From Chlamydomonas reinhardtii (taxonomy: Eukaryota > Chlorophyta > Chlorophyceae > Chlamydomonadales > Chlamydomonadaceae): DNA of 64,000 bases. The notes beneath the pieces were generated by a model. It was given only the letters and a program-made list of their open reading frames with translations, searched no databases and was not told the origin of the DNA. A program made the position numbers and the translations under genes. The stretch lies in NCBI RefSeq assembly GCF_000002595.2, contig NC_057005.1:4414497-4478496 (forward strand), written 5' to 3'. How positions within the stretch are numbered: position 1 is the stretch's first letter; each line of letters begins with the position of its first letter. This document shows positions 33,437 to 45,509 of this stretch, piece by piece.

Positions 33437-35989
33437 ATGGCGCAAGCGGCTTTCCGAGCAGTAGAGGCGATGTCGGCAAGCGGTGAGTTCGGCTAGCTCA
33501 GTAGCGCCCCGGACGATGTCCGAAAGCAGCAATCATACCTCGCTCACGCAAAATCCTTCAACCCATATCGGTTCGACCGTCGCGCGATGCAACCCAAGCT
33601 TGCGTGCCTTCTGCCCCTCTGCCTCCTCTCGCGCACCACCAGGCACGGCTTGCCCGCTCGCCTGCGTGCGGCGCCTGCCCCCGGCCGCGCCCGCGCCTCG
33701 CCCGGCCTCCCTCTCCCTCACTCTCCACACCACCAGCCTTCCACGAGGAAGCGCGCTGCGCACCCGCGCGGCCGCGCCCCAGAGCCCCGCGCCCGCGCCT
33801 CACCCCAGCAGCGCCCCCAGCGCCGCGGATGACGCCGCCGCCGCCTCCGACGCCTCCGACGCCACAGAGGCGGTGGCGGCTCAGGCGGCCGACGCAGCGG
33901 CACTAGTGGGTGCGGCCTGGGACCCGGAGGGCCTGTTTGCCAAAGCCGCTGGGCCCCTGGACTTCGCCGCCGGGCAGCAAATGGGAGACCTCATCCTGCG
34001 CCGCCAGCGAGAGCGCGAAGCGCGCATGGCGGCGGCGGCGTCAGCCGCCACCGCCGCCGCCGCCGCCGCCGCGCCAGCGGCCGCGCCGGCGGCGCCGGCA
34101 GCGGCGTCGGCGGCTCCGCCGCCGCCGTCCGGCGGCGACGTGCTGCCGCTGCCGCCTCTGCCGGCGGGGCTGCCGCCGCTGCGGCCGCTGCCGGTGCCGG
34201 TGCCGGCGCCGGAGGTGGGTCTGACGCCGGCGGAGCTGCCGGCGGCGGTGGTGGCGGAGGCGGAGGCGCTGCTGCGGGAGCGCTTCATGGCTGTGGACCT
34301 GGGCACGCCGGGGCTGCGGCTGCTGCACCTGGATCCGCCGGTGGTGACGGTGGACGGCTTCCTGCCGGATGACGTGTGTGATGCCATGGTCCGGGCGGCG
34401 GAGGCGTCAGGTGAGAGAGGGGGAGGGGGAGGGGGAGGGAGGAGGGCGGGGTTATGTGCTTGAGCCCAACGGGATAGGTCCCAATGGTCGATTGGGTAGG
34501 GGGAGGGGGAGGGGGAGGGGAGCAGCGTGGCGGCCGGGGAAGGGCTAAAGGGTGGTGTGGGCGGGGGCTGGAGACAGGGTGTGCTGGGGAGGGGGAGGGA
34601 GGGGGAGGGAGGGAGGGGGAGGGAGGGAGGGGGAGGGAGGGGGCGTGAAGCGCACTGTGCGTGTACATGCGTTGGCTGGTCGGGAGGGGCAGTGACTTGA
34701 AGGGTGGGGGGCCGGGGCTGCGAGGGAGGGCTGGGCCTTCTGCTAGGCACCAGGCACCGGCCTAACCGACATGCCCTCACGGACCCCACAACCTACCAAC
34801 CCCTCCGCTAGTTTAGCTTGGCTTGGTTTAGTTTGGGCTGGTATTTAAAATCCCACCTCACCCACTCCCCCACCGCACCCCCGCATCCAACTCAAGTCCC
34901 CGCCCCCAACTCAACCTCCTCCCCCACCCCACGCCCGCCGCGACCTCCTCCTCCCTCGCTGCAGGCCGCATGGCGGGCAGCCGCATCGGCGCCGGCAACG
35001 CGTCCGCCGCCTACGGCCCCAACGCCGCCTCCGCCCGCCGCACCAGTCGCGGCATGATGGTGACCCCCGGGGTGGCGGGGCCCGCCATGGACGGCGTGGT
35101 GTCGGAGCTGCATGCCCGGGGGAAGAAGCTGCTGAGGGCGGGTGAGTGGCTAGGCACGGTGGCTGTGGGAGGGGTGGTTTGTGTTCCAATCCCAGAGAGG
35201 GGGGCGTGGAGAGCGGGGGTGTTGGGCAGAAGGGGGCTTGGGGGGGCGGGGGAGGGGCTGGAGCGCGGGTGGAGGGCGGGGGCAGGGCGGGTGGAGGGCG
35301 GGGGGAGGGGAGGGTGTGACGGGCAGTGTGTGTGCAGCAGTAGTGCAGCTGGGGAGGTGCTGTGGAAGAGAGATGGATTGCAACTGCGGGCCCCCTCCCT
35401 CCCTCACACGCCATTCCCCTCCGGTTGTGTGTGCGCGCTGCAGCCGAGGGCGCGGCCTGGGGCATCTCCGGCAAGCTGCCTCGCCCGCGCCAGTACTGCT
35501 ACGAGGCACTGCAGGTGTGGCTGGGCGTGTGTGGCTTTGTGTGCCTGTGTGTCGTGCGTGCATGGAAAGCACACGGGCCCGGGTCGACAAGGTGCTTGCC
35601 AACGCGCAAGCACAAAGCCGGCCGCAGATGGTACCACCTAACCCCGTACCGTGTTACCGGGGTCGAGGAACTAGGCGGAACGAAGGGGCCCCACACACCT
35701 ACCTGCATCCTCCTCCACTTCTCCTTCTCCTCCTCCGCCCACTTCCCGCGTCTCCTCCTCCTTCTCCTCCTCCTCCTCCTCGCACTTTTCCTCCTCCAAC
35801 CTCCAACCTCCCCTCCGGCCACCCCTCCTCGCCCCCCTCCCTCCCCCCCCCCCCCCAGGTGACGCGCTACGACGCCGGCCAGCACTTCCTGGCTCACGAG
35901 GACGGCTTCCCGCCGCACCTGGCCGCCTCCAACGCCTTCCAGAGACACGCCACACTGCTGGTCTACCTCAACGACTGCGAGCAGGTGCG

Positions 35990-36039
<50 letters not shown>

Positions 36040-36874
36040 TCCATCTGACCAGCTTCTCACCCCCTGCCTTTACCCCCCCCTCTCTTTCGTTGGTTTTGGT
36101 TTAGTTTGGGTTTACAACTACTGGTATTTACAAGCCCCCCTCTCTACGCCTGCCTCACGCCCTCCTTCCCTACCTCCACCACCGGCTTCATCCCCTGCTC
36201 CTCCCTCCCCATCCCGACCTGTCTCCGCCAGGGCGGCGCCACTCGTTTCGACCAGCTGGGTCTGGCGGTGCGGCCGCGGAAAGGCAAGCTGCTGCTGTTC
36301 TTCCCGGCCTTTGCGGATGGCAGCGCAGACCCGCGGTGGGGCCCTTGGGGGGGAGGGCCGAGGGAGGGACGGGGGGCGTAGCGGCCTTAGGCCTTAGGGG
36401 GGGCGGTGGAGGGCGATGGAGGAGAGGGGTGCGGGAAGGCACATTGATTTGTCGAGGCGAGCGAGCATCTCTACCGTGCATACGACACGAAGCAAACAGC
36501 CCACCCCGGTCCCCCAGAAACCCGTGCCTTCGTCTTTCACGGCTGGCAACCCCTCTCCCACGCTAGCCGGTATCTTACAAACTCCCCCCCCCTCCCTCCC
36601 CCCGCTTCCCCGCAGCTCCCTGCACACGGCCTGCGACGCCGTGGACACCAAGTACGTCACCCAGCAGTGGGTGGCACGAGGGCTGGCGCTACCCGGCAGT
36701 AGCACCAGCAGCAGTAGCAGTAGCAGCGGCGCGGCGAGGGCTGTAAGAGGGGCGGTGAGTGCGGAGGCGCGGCAGGCGGAGGCGCGGCTGGAGGAGTTGG
36801 AGAAGGCCAAGGCGGGCAAGGCCAAGACGAGCGGGAAGGCGGGCGGCAAGGGTTTCGGGGCGGGGAAGAAGTGA
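33437..36874 (+). CDS. Prolyl 4-hydroxylase-like 2-oxoglutarate/Fe(II) oxygenase
   Basis: Preferred exons: 33437-33482, 33643-34410, 34965-35141, 35444-35514, 35859-35984, 36232-36335 and 36616-36874, which gives 516 residues. The phases agree. The intron 33483-33642 is chosen because it has a GTGAGT donor, a pyrimidine-rich acceptor and poor codon bias. Without it, translation could start at 33516; the ATG at 33470 is also in frame. After an Ala/Pro-rich, basic N-terminus and an Ala run, the catalytic domain starts near DGFLPDDVCDAM. It shows YDAGQHFLAHEDGF with the iron ligands His367 and Asp369, LVYLNDCEQGGATRF, KGKLLLFFP, and the distal His434 and 2-oxoglutarate Lys443 in SLHTACDAVDTKYVTQQW. 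The C-terminal tail is Ser-rich, then Lys/Glu-rich. The family hydroxylates proline, for example in cell-wall glycoproteins. The N-terminus lacks a classic ER signal and could be plastid-directed, which is uncertain. Confidence 0.85.
34817..34858 (+). repeat. Second intron motif, copy 1 (P4H gene, sense)
   Basis: GGTTTAGTTTGGGCTGGTAT followed by TTAAAATCCCACC lies about 110 bases before the acceptor at 34964. The same GGTTTAGTTTGGG..TGGTATTTA-A block recurs in another intron of this gene (36099-36137). Confidence 0.6.
35994..36041 (+). repeat. (GT)n microsatellite at a splice donor
   Basis: A GT repeat of about 22 units starts about 8 bases after the donor at 35985. The donor sequence GTGCGTGTTTGTGTG runs into it. 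Confidence 0.9.
36089..36140 (+). repeat. Second intron motif, copy 2 (P4H gene, sense)
   Basis: TTGGTTTTGGTTTAGTTTGG followed by GTTTACAACTACTGGTATTTACAAG. Relative to copy 1 it has a small insertion between GTTTGGG and TGGTATTTA. It lies about 95 bases before the acceptor at 36231. Confidence 0.6.
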
Positions 36875-37359
36875 GGGGCAGGGGATGAGCGTGCAGTGCG
36901 GCCGCGTGGCTCGTGGGATGGTTGTGTGTGCGTGTGTGTATGTGTGTGTGTGTGTGTGTTGTGTGTGTGCGTGCGTGGCCGCGTGGCTGGTGTTTGTGTC
37001 TTGGCGGCACGGGCGAGTGTGCACGGCTGCGTGGGCCTGTGTAGGTCGTGACCTCTGGCAGTCTGGTGTTGACTGGGCATGTGACCAGTCACGCGCGAGC
37101 ATGGTGGGCAGCAGGTGTGGTTGGCGAGTGGCGAGTGGGCTGGCTGGTTGGCAAGTGGGCGTGGGCCGTGTGTGCCGGGAACTGGGACCTGGGAAGATCG
37201 CGGTGCGCACTGACGGTACGGGCGGCACTGACGGCACCGCGCGGTGTGTCGCTGACACGCGATGGCCGTGTAAGCGGTGTAACAGGCATATCGGTCATTG
37301 GCGCCAACAACAGTGCCACACGGGGCTTGGGCGTGTCCCCGTACTACTTTACCTGCACG

Positions 37360-38645
37360 CCCATCCAGAGGGGTGGTATGGGGTATAGGATTGGTCCCGC
37401 CGCCGGTCACCCCTCCGTGGATTGGATTAGCCAGAGTAGGATTGGACACGGCACTTAAGGATTGGGTTTGACCGGCCAAGGATTGGAACACCACTTTTGG
37501 GGGTTGGGTTTGGTCGGGTGGGGATTGGTGTCGGCACTTGAGGATTGGGATAGGGCAGGTGAGGATTGCTTTGCGCACTTTCGGATTCGGATAGGACAGG
37601 TGGGGATTGGTCCTTGCAGACTGTCCCAGGCTGTCCTGACACCGCTGCAATGCTGATTCGGGTCGGTCCTTGGGGTTTTGGATAGGGGGACCTGGAGCGC
37701 AGCGCACACTCGGCGCCCCTGGTACCCGCCCCTCAGCACCCGTGCCGCCCCCGAACCCCACCGAACGCCGGCGACCTTGCAAGTCAACACGGTTCGTGAC
37801 GGGTTCTTAATCGGCATTAATGCACCGGCTGAATGCACCACTCCCCAGTCCTGACTAACCACACGATATCCTAACGTAAGCAAGCGAAGCCCGCGCATTT
37901 GCCGGGGCTCTCGCACAAACAATTTGGGCAAGTCCTTGGAAACGAGCCAAATTGAAGTGGTTCAAAGCGGCATTAAGCTGCAGTACACGCCCATGCTCGC
38001 TGGAGATCAAGGACAGGACTATTTGTGCTCGCCCCAGAAAGTGAACCATTGGCGCACTTCTCCATTTTGGCCGGGGGTGGGGGACGTGATGCCTAGAGGA
38101 ACACAGCAGCTGCAATGCAGATCGCTGTATCCATATCAAGGTCTGGAAAGGGAGAACAGGCAGGGGACAAAACTGCTTAGCTACACGCCGACACTGACGC
38201 AACCGCTGTAGACGCCGATAATAATGTCAGATCTTGTATGTATTGGTGTCATTAGTATTAGTGACAATTGTCAGCTGTAAAGCGAAAGGAGCAGGAGACG
38301 TTCTGACCAGCTGACTCTCGAACGCCGGGAAGACCGCGTCCATGCGATCAGGACCCGGGCCGCGGGGACTTTGCCGTGGGGGAGGGGGAAGGGGGGGGGG
38401 AGACTGTCGCGGAGGTGGGTGCGGCGTGAAACTTATCGTGTCAGGTCGGCTGACTGGAGGTTTGACAACGAGGGAGAACGACTTGACGCCGTGGAGGAAG
38501 GATTGGGTTTGGGACGGAAGGGATTGGTACCTGGCTTGGGATTGGGATTGGAGGTCGCTGCACATAGCATAGCAAGTCGGTCTATCCCGGGGTGACCAGA
38601 GGATCGGTAGGATCGGTACCCCATACCACCCCTCCGGCCCATCAG
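37360..38645. mobile_element. Element bounded by inverted repeats, unclassified
   Basis: The block AGGGGTGGTATGGGGTA..GGTCACCCC at about 37370-37425 reappears in inverse orientation at about 38585-38640. The translations also match: RGGMGYRIGPAAGHPSVD on plus against RGGMGYRSYRSSGHPGID on minus. The roughly 1.2 kb between them has no long open frame and carries GGATTGG minisatellite sequence at both inner edges. I infer a non-autonomous DNA element or a nested repeat. Target-site duplications could not be fixed. Confidence 0.45.
37440..37612 (+). repeat. Minisatellite of about 41-bp units (GGATTGG..)
   Basis: Four units of 41-42 bases each begin with GGATTGG or GGATTGC and contain CAC(T)T plus a second GGATTGGG-like block. 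A diverged GGATTGG cluster occurs at about 38500-38560. Confidence 0.75.
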
Positions 38646-38864
38646 GCCCCTACATATTAGGCAGGGTGCGCTGCAAGACCAGGCAGCTAGCCTCTACAGG
38701 CCGCACACCCACACCCACACCCACAGGTGCGCTGCGGCTCTGCATCGCGAGTGTGGCGTTGCGGTGTGTCTGTGTGGTGCTATCGCCTGGCCGGGCGCCC
38801 GGAGCGTGAGGAATGCGCATCAGCAAACTTCCAGCCAGCCAGCAACTTGTCGGTGCAGTAACTC

Positions 38865-38992
38865 CGGCGTTCGACCAGCCATGCACTTCTGCTCTGCCGC
38901 TGCAAATTGTTTGCCGTCTGCTTGGGGTATGGGCGTCAGCTGCACCCTACGGGACCTCGCCAACCTGCCTTACCACTGTCCCATCGCACACC
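38865..38992 (+). repeat. Dispersed repeat family A, copy 3
   Basis: The sequence from GTTCGACCAGCCATGCACTT through CCACTGTCCCATCGCACAC matches copy 1 over about 120 bp, with about one difference in five. Confidence 0.65.
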
Positions 38993-39795
38993 CACACCCA
39001 CACCCGAGTGGCCGCTCAGATCCAGAAGTAACCGGGGCCTGCCGCCGTGCCGCGGCTCTAATCCGCAGTTCCGGAGTCTTGCACACGTCGCAGCCGCATC
39101 CCTCCCTTCACCTGCGCCATGCCTCCCGCACTCTGCCCCGACCCCATTGCCCGTCGCCTCCGCCCTCTCCGACACACACGCACACAGGGACACAGACCCT
39201 CGGCCTCGTGCCGGCGCCACCTTGTCCCACACCATGCTGCCTAACCCCTGGCGCTAAAATAGTAATATTCCCCCACATCATGCTGCGCATCCCCTCGCGC
39301 TGTGAAAGTACGAGACGGACGTCAGTCATATGACACGCACAATGTGGATTGCCCTAGCCCTGGCCACCAGCCGGACCCCTCGACGCGACGGGAGAAGACT
39401 TCTCCCGTCACGTCGCGTCCGCGCTGCTACAAGCCTCCTGCCGCCCGCACCCGTCCAAGCATCTCACTTATTGCTACTCAATATTGCACATATGTGTCAG
39501 GGAAAGCCCACAAGAAATTTCAAAGCAGAAGCAGCGCGACACGTGTGTTGCGGCGGCTCACATACCAGCCCGGGTCCGTTCGTTGGGTCGTAAGTTCATT
39601 TGCCCCCCGTTCATACACACGCCGCTACCCGCCAGAAACAAAGACACGACACCGCGAGTGTTGCTACTGCTACTGCCTGGTAGCCATGTATTTGTGTAAC
39701 CGCCGTTGCGAGTCATTATGAGGAAAAACAACATGGAACAAGTGCAATGCGCCTCCTAGGCAAGGCCCCACAGCCCGGTGACATGCGCTCAAAAT

Positions 39796-42700
39796 TCAAA
39801 ACTGAGGAAACCAGTGCTCCTGCTGTTGCTGCTGCTGCTGTTGTTGCTGCTGCGGCGGCGTTTGCTGCTGTACGCCGCTGTCGCTAACGCCAACGCCGCC
39901 ACCCGGTGTGGTTGGCGAAGGCGTTGTGACGGTGCGGCGGCCGCCGCCGCCGCCGCCGTTCCGCGGCAACGCACTGCCACCACCTGTCGGCGCCGCCTCC
40001 ACGCCCGCAGCCGCAGGCATAGGCTGCATCAATGTGCCGCCGCCGCCGCCATACACACCGCCGCCACCGCCGTACGAGCCACCGTACAACGCGCGGCCGT
40101 ACATATCCGCTGGGCTCAATGGCGGCTGTGGCGGCTGCAGCGGTTGTGGCGGTTGTGGCTGTGGCTGCTGCTGCTGCTGCTGCGGCTGTGGCGGCTGTGG
40201 CGGCATGTGAGCAAGATGGGGGTACAGCTGTGGTTGCTGCTGCGGGTGCTGCTGCGGGTAGGGCAGTGGCGGGGTGTGTGTGATGTGTGTGCTGTGCGCG
40301 CTGCCATCAGAGGGCGTCCGCGCCTCCTTGCTCTCGCTGCCCCACGCTGCCGCCCCCGGCTGCTGCTGCTGCTGCTGAGGCTGCTGCTGAGGGCCCGGCG
40401 GCGGCTGGGGTGGCGGCCACTGATGCGCCGCCAGGTGCGTGGGCGGCGGCGCCGGTGTGTAGTGCGATAAGAACGCGTGAGACGGCGGCGGCAGCGGCGG
40501 CGCCGAGGCCAGTGGTGTTGCAGGCGGCGGCACCGGCGGCGCCAGCGGCCCTGGGCCTGACCCTGGCATGTGTGGCGCCAGCGGCGGCGCCGGCGCGGCG
40601 GCAGCGGCCGTCGTCATCGGTGGCGGCAGAGACGGCGGCGGCGACCGGGCGGTCATGAAGGAAGCCCTCCGCTTGCGCGTGCCGGCGGCGCCACCGCCGT
40701 CTCTGCCGCTGCTGGTCCCTGCTGCGCCGCCGGCGTCGCTTGTACCCACTTCGGCCTCCGCTCCCATCCGCCCGGCGCTGCCAGCGGCGGCCAGGCTGTC
40801 ATTGCCGCTGCCGCTGCGTCGGCTGCGAGTGGCACCGCCGCTGCCCCCACGAGCACCGCCGCCGCCGCCTCCTCCCACCGATGCCGCCTCATCCCCAGCC
40901 GTGCCGCCGGGGTCAACCGCGCCGCCGGTGCCGCCACTGCCGCCGCCGCTGACAGCGCTGTTGCGGCCGCCGCCGCCGCTGCTGTTTCGGCGGCTCCGGC
41001 GGACGGCGCTGGCGGCGGGCGCAGAAGTGCCGGCGCCCCCAGCTACTGCTGCTGCTGCCGTGGTGGGTGTGGCGGCAGCTATAGTGTATGCGTCGCCTGC
41101 CGACCGCGCGGCCGCTGGGGAGGCCGACCGGGCAGGTGGCGTGGCGGCTGCGGCGGCTGCGGCAGCGCTTGTGTAGCTGTTAAAGGCGTCGCCTGAGGGC
41201 AGCGACAGACTGAAGTGCTGGGCGGCCCGCGGCGACAGAATGAATGCGGCGGCGGCGGGTGCAGCAGTGGCGGCGGTGGCGGCACCGCCGGCGGCGGACG
41301 CGGGACGCGGCGGGAGTGGCGGGAGCGGCGGCAGCGGAGGCAGGGGGGTAGCGGCGGCGTGCGAGCTTGCAGCTGGGGCGCCGTCGGAGTGCGAGGGTGT
41401 GTGGGTGCCTGGCTGCTGGGTGGAGCCGCCGAAGCGCCAGACCGTGCCGCCGCGCAGCAGGCCCCCCGGCGTCGGCTGTAGCTGCGGATGCGGCGTCGGC
41501 TGTAGCTGCTGCTGCGGTTGCTGCGGCTGTAGCTGCGGCGGCGGCTGGGGATACCAGCGGGCTGCCCCGCCGCCGCCCCATCCAGCGCCGGCGGTGTCGT
41601 TGCCTCCGGCAGCTGCGGGCGCTGAGGCGGCGGGTGGCGCCAGGCTAACTGCGGCCGGGCCAGCAGGGCCGTGGCCCCACTCGCCCGCGTCTTCGGCCTC
41701 CTCCATGTCCACCTGCAACGCACCGGACGCCGAGCCCTGCGGCTGCAGCTGGTGGGGGTGCTGCTGGTGGTTATGCTGCTGCGGATAGTGCGCCGGCGGC
41801 TGCGGCGCATGCAGCCAAGGCGGCGGCTGTGGCGGGTGCTCTTGTGGCTGCTGCTGCTGCGGCGGCGGCGGAGGAAGATGTGAGAACGCGGTGCGTTCAC
41901 GGCCGGCGGCGGCAGCGTCCTCTCCGGCCGGCGCCATGCCGCCGTCATGCGGCGGCGGAGTGGCGCCGCCAGGACCCGCCGCAGCGGCTGTAGCTGTGGC
42001 TGTAGCGGCAGCAGCACACGTGTACGGCTGTAGGTGTAGCCCAGCCGCCGCCGTCAGCTGACCCACATCACTGATGGAGCGCCACGGCTGCGGCGGCGGC
42101 GGCAGTAGCTGCACAGGAGCAGGCGCCTGCGGCAGCGGCGCCGCCGCCGGCGATCCTGGCGCAGCAGCCGCTCTGTCGCCGCCGCCAGCCATCTGCTCGC
42201 CGCCGCCTCCTACCTCCGGGCTGTGGCCGACTGCTACTGCCGGCGCCGCCGCCGGCGCGGGTGCTACAGCCGGCGGCGGCAGGGACGGCGCGCGACCGCC
42301 GTCGGTGGGGCCGGGCGTCATCAGCAGCTGGGAAGCAAAGAAATCGTCCCAGAAGCTAGCGCCGCCGCTACCGGTACTGCCGCCGCCGCCGCCACCGCCG
42401 CCGCCGACGTTGCCGTTACCGTTGCCGCTGGCGGCGCCGCCAGCGCCGCCGCCACTGGCGCCGCCGTCGCTCCGAGAGGACTGGCGGCGGATGGCGGCGG
42501 CCGCCGCCGCAGCCAGCCCCTCCCAAAACGCCTCCATGCTCCCGTCAAGACCGTCACCATTGGCAGTAGCACCAGCACTGGCGTCAGCATCAGAAGCGGC
42601 GCCGCCACCACTGCCCTCGCCCGCCGCCGCGCCGCCAACTACAGGCGCTTGCTCGGCCGGTTGCTCGCCGCCGTCACTGCCCGGGCGGCGAGCGTCGACC

Positions 42701-43813
42701 GCCGACCAACTTATCGGCTCAAATTCCACTCGGCAGCCGCCGCCGCCGCCGCCAGTCGCCGCCGGCGCACCAGCCGCGGCCGCGCCGGCACCGGCGTCGG
42801 CGCCGCCGCCATCAGCACCGCCGCCGTCACCCCCGAAATCCAACAGAAGCTCCGCCGCCCGCCGTACGGCCGACGAGGCGGCGGGCGCCTGCTCCGCCCC
42901 GGCAGTAGCAGTGGCGGCGGCTGCGGCAGTAGCCGCAACGGCGGCGAACAGGCTCAGCTGCGCCGCCGGCGCCGAATGATGCCCTAGCAGCGTCGTGCCG
43001 CCGCCGCCGCCACTGGCGGCTACTGCCGCTGGTGCCGCTGCTACTGCCGGGCCGCCACTACCGCGCTGGCCGTACTGCGGCGGCATGTACGGCGGCCACG
43101 GGTCAGTGTACGGCTGGGAGCTGAAGGGCTGCAGTGGCGGCTGCGGCGGCGGTTGGGCGCCCGGCGGCGCCCAGGCCGGCGGCGGCGGCGGCGTGGCGGC
43201 GGGCGCCGGCAGCCGCCGGGCCTCAGGCGGCTGGCGCGGCGGGCTACTGCCGCGGCCGCTAGCGCCACTGCCGCTGCCGGTACCATTGCCGATACCGAAT
43301 GGGTGCGTTTGCGGTTGGGGACGGCCAGAGCCGGCGTGCGGCGTGTAAGGGGAGGGCATGTGCGGGCCTGGTTGCTGCTGGTGCTGCTGCTGGTATGGCT
43401 GTTGCTGCTGTTGCTGCTGCGGCGCCTCCGCTTTGAGTTGCTGCTGCTGCTGTTGCGGGTGTGAGTACTGCGGGTTGGTGTGGGTGCCGCTGCCGGCGGC
43501 GGCTGTAGCCGGGCTGTAGCTGTAGCTGTGGCCGCCCCAGGGGGTGCCGTAGGGGTCTACCAGGAAGTGGCGGGGGGACTCCAGCAGCCCAACCAGTGAG
43601 CTCTGGGGCTGGGAGAAGGAGGAGAACAGAGGCGGCGGCTGTGGCGGCTGTGGCGGCCGCGGCGCAGGCGGCGGTGGCTGCGGAGGAGGCTGTGTAGTAG
43701 GCTGTGTAGTAGGCTGAGGCGGTGGCTGGGGCGCGGCAGCACCGGAGGCGTGGCGTTGCAGCGGGGCCGCCTGTCCCTGATGCCCCTGTCCCTGATGCCC
43801 CTGATGCCCCCCA

Positions 43814-43858
<45 letters not shown>

Positions 43859-44009
43859 CCCTGCAGCTCGCCAGATGGCTGTAGCATGTGCGGCTGTTGC
43901 TGCTGCTGCTCTGGCTGTAGCACGTGTTGCTGCTGCTGCTGCTGCTGCAGCCGCGCCATGTCCCGCACCGTCTGACGGTACTGCAGGTCGAGCATGTCCG
44001 GGTCCTTGG

Positions 44010-44047
<38 letters not shown>

Positions 44048-45417
44048 TGAAAAGGGGGGAGAGCAGAGGGGGGTTGCAAAGACGGTTCAGAGAAATGTAA
44101 CGAGGTAGACAGGGTGTGTGTGAGAAGGGGAGAACACGCAAGACAGCACGCCGCCTCCAGCGCCGCACAAACACCCTCGCGACCCCATCCCTCGCCATCC
44201 CCCTTGCCGACACACTCACCTCCACTGCCGCTGCGGTGCTGGTGATGGCATCCAACGTGTCAGACAGCGGCAGCAGACCACTCAGCCCGTTGAGACTGCC
44301 GCCGCCGCCGCCCCCGCCAGGCAGGCCCCATAGCCCGGTGGCGCCGCCGCCGACGCCCAGCGACGCCAACGCCTCTGCCCAGTCCGGACTCAGCGGCGTC
44401 AACGGCGGCAGCGCGCCGCCACCACCGCCGTTTCCGTCGCCGCCATCACCGCCGCCGCCGCCACCAGCCCCGCCGAACGCACGCGCGCCTCCACCCGGCG
44501 ACAGTAGCCCAGCTGACAGCAGCGTCGAAGGCGAGGCAGGGGTGCCGGCGGCGGCTGTAGCCGCCGCCGCCGCTGCCGCCGCCACTACCGCCGCCTTGGG
44601 ACTCCACGGTGACAGCCCAGCACCCCAGCCGCCGCCGCCGGTGGCGGCGGCGCCGCCGCCAAGGACGCCGCCGACGCTGGCGGAGCGGTGAATGCCGCCG
44701 ACACCGCCGCCCGGAGGGCTGCTACCCGCCGCCGCGAGCGCCTGCGCCTTGAGTGTTCCTGGCATGAAGCAGTACACGTCGCACTCGTCATCGCCAAAGA
44801 TGGTAACCGGCGGCTCCACAGGACCGGCGCCGCCGCCAGAATCGGCTGAGCCCTGGCGGGCGGCGGCGGCTGCCGCCGAGGCGCCGGGCGCGCCGCCGCC
44901 GCCGCCGGCGGCGGCGGCACCCGGCGGCCGGGCTGCTGTGTGCGCGAGGCGGGTGACCTCCTTGCCGTAGCTGCGCAGCAGCCGTACGACTTCGTTCTGT
45001 GTGGGGTTGGGGTTGGGGTTGGGGTTGGGGTTGGTCACCCGTCGTTCAGCATGACGTTTATGCCTTGTTCCGAAGGATGCATGTACAGGGGTTTTGAGCA
45101 ACCAACCTGTTCCAGTCCCCCGGGCCCCAACGCCCCAACTCCCCGCACCCCACCCACCCACCGTTGAAACTCGCACTACATTGCATCGGGTTGGGCGACA
45201 CTTCCTTGACTATTGGGAAGCATTTCTTTGGGCTCGGGCACATAACCTGCCCTCTGTCCCCTCTTTTGCATTGGAGTCGGTTCAGTCCGGGCTGGTTACT
45301 ACAACTCCTCCTCAACAACTCCGCTGGGGTTTGAGCAACCAACCTTTTTGTCCAGTTCCCCGGGCCCCACGCCCAGCCCCCCCTTGGTTTCTTTGGGAAC
45401 ATATTTACTACCCCGCT

Positions 45418-45509
<92 letters not shown>

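Larger units (their letters stand above)
36875..39795. other. Intergenic region with repeats
   Basis: TGTAA motifs at 37269-37273 and 37278-37282 suggest a P4H 3' UTR of about 0.4 kb. The rest holds a 41-bp minisatellite, an inverted repeat pair and dispersed repeat family A copy 3. No exon with coding bias was found on either strand. Confidence 0.6.

Noticed and set aside
36394-37782. Minus-strand open frame of about 460 codons antisense to the P4H 3' end
   Set aside because: It is largely the translation of (GT)n and GGATTGG minisatellite sequence. Codon bias favours the plus-strand P4H exon.
40568-43348. Several Ala/Pro-rich plus-strand open frames
   Set aside because: They are antisense shadows of the 4.2-kb AP2 terminal exon; GC-rich homopolymer codons keep many frames open.
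45004-45034. Telomere-like (GGGGTT)n
   Set aside because: Only about 30 bp, inside an intron, and not the TTTTAGGG-type repeat expected for these algae. Treated as simple sequence.
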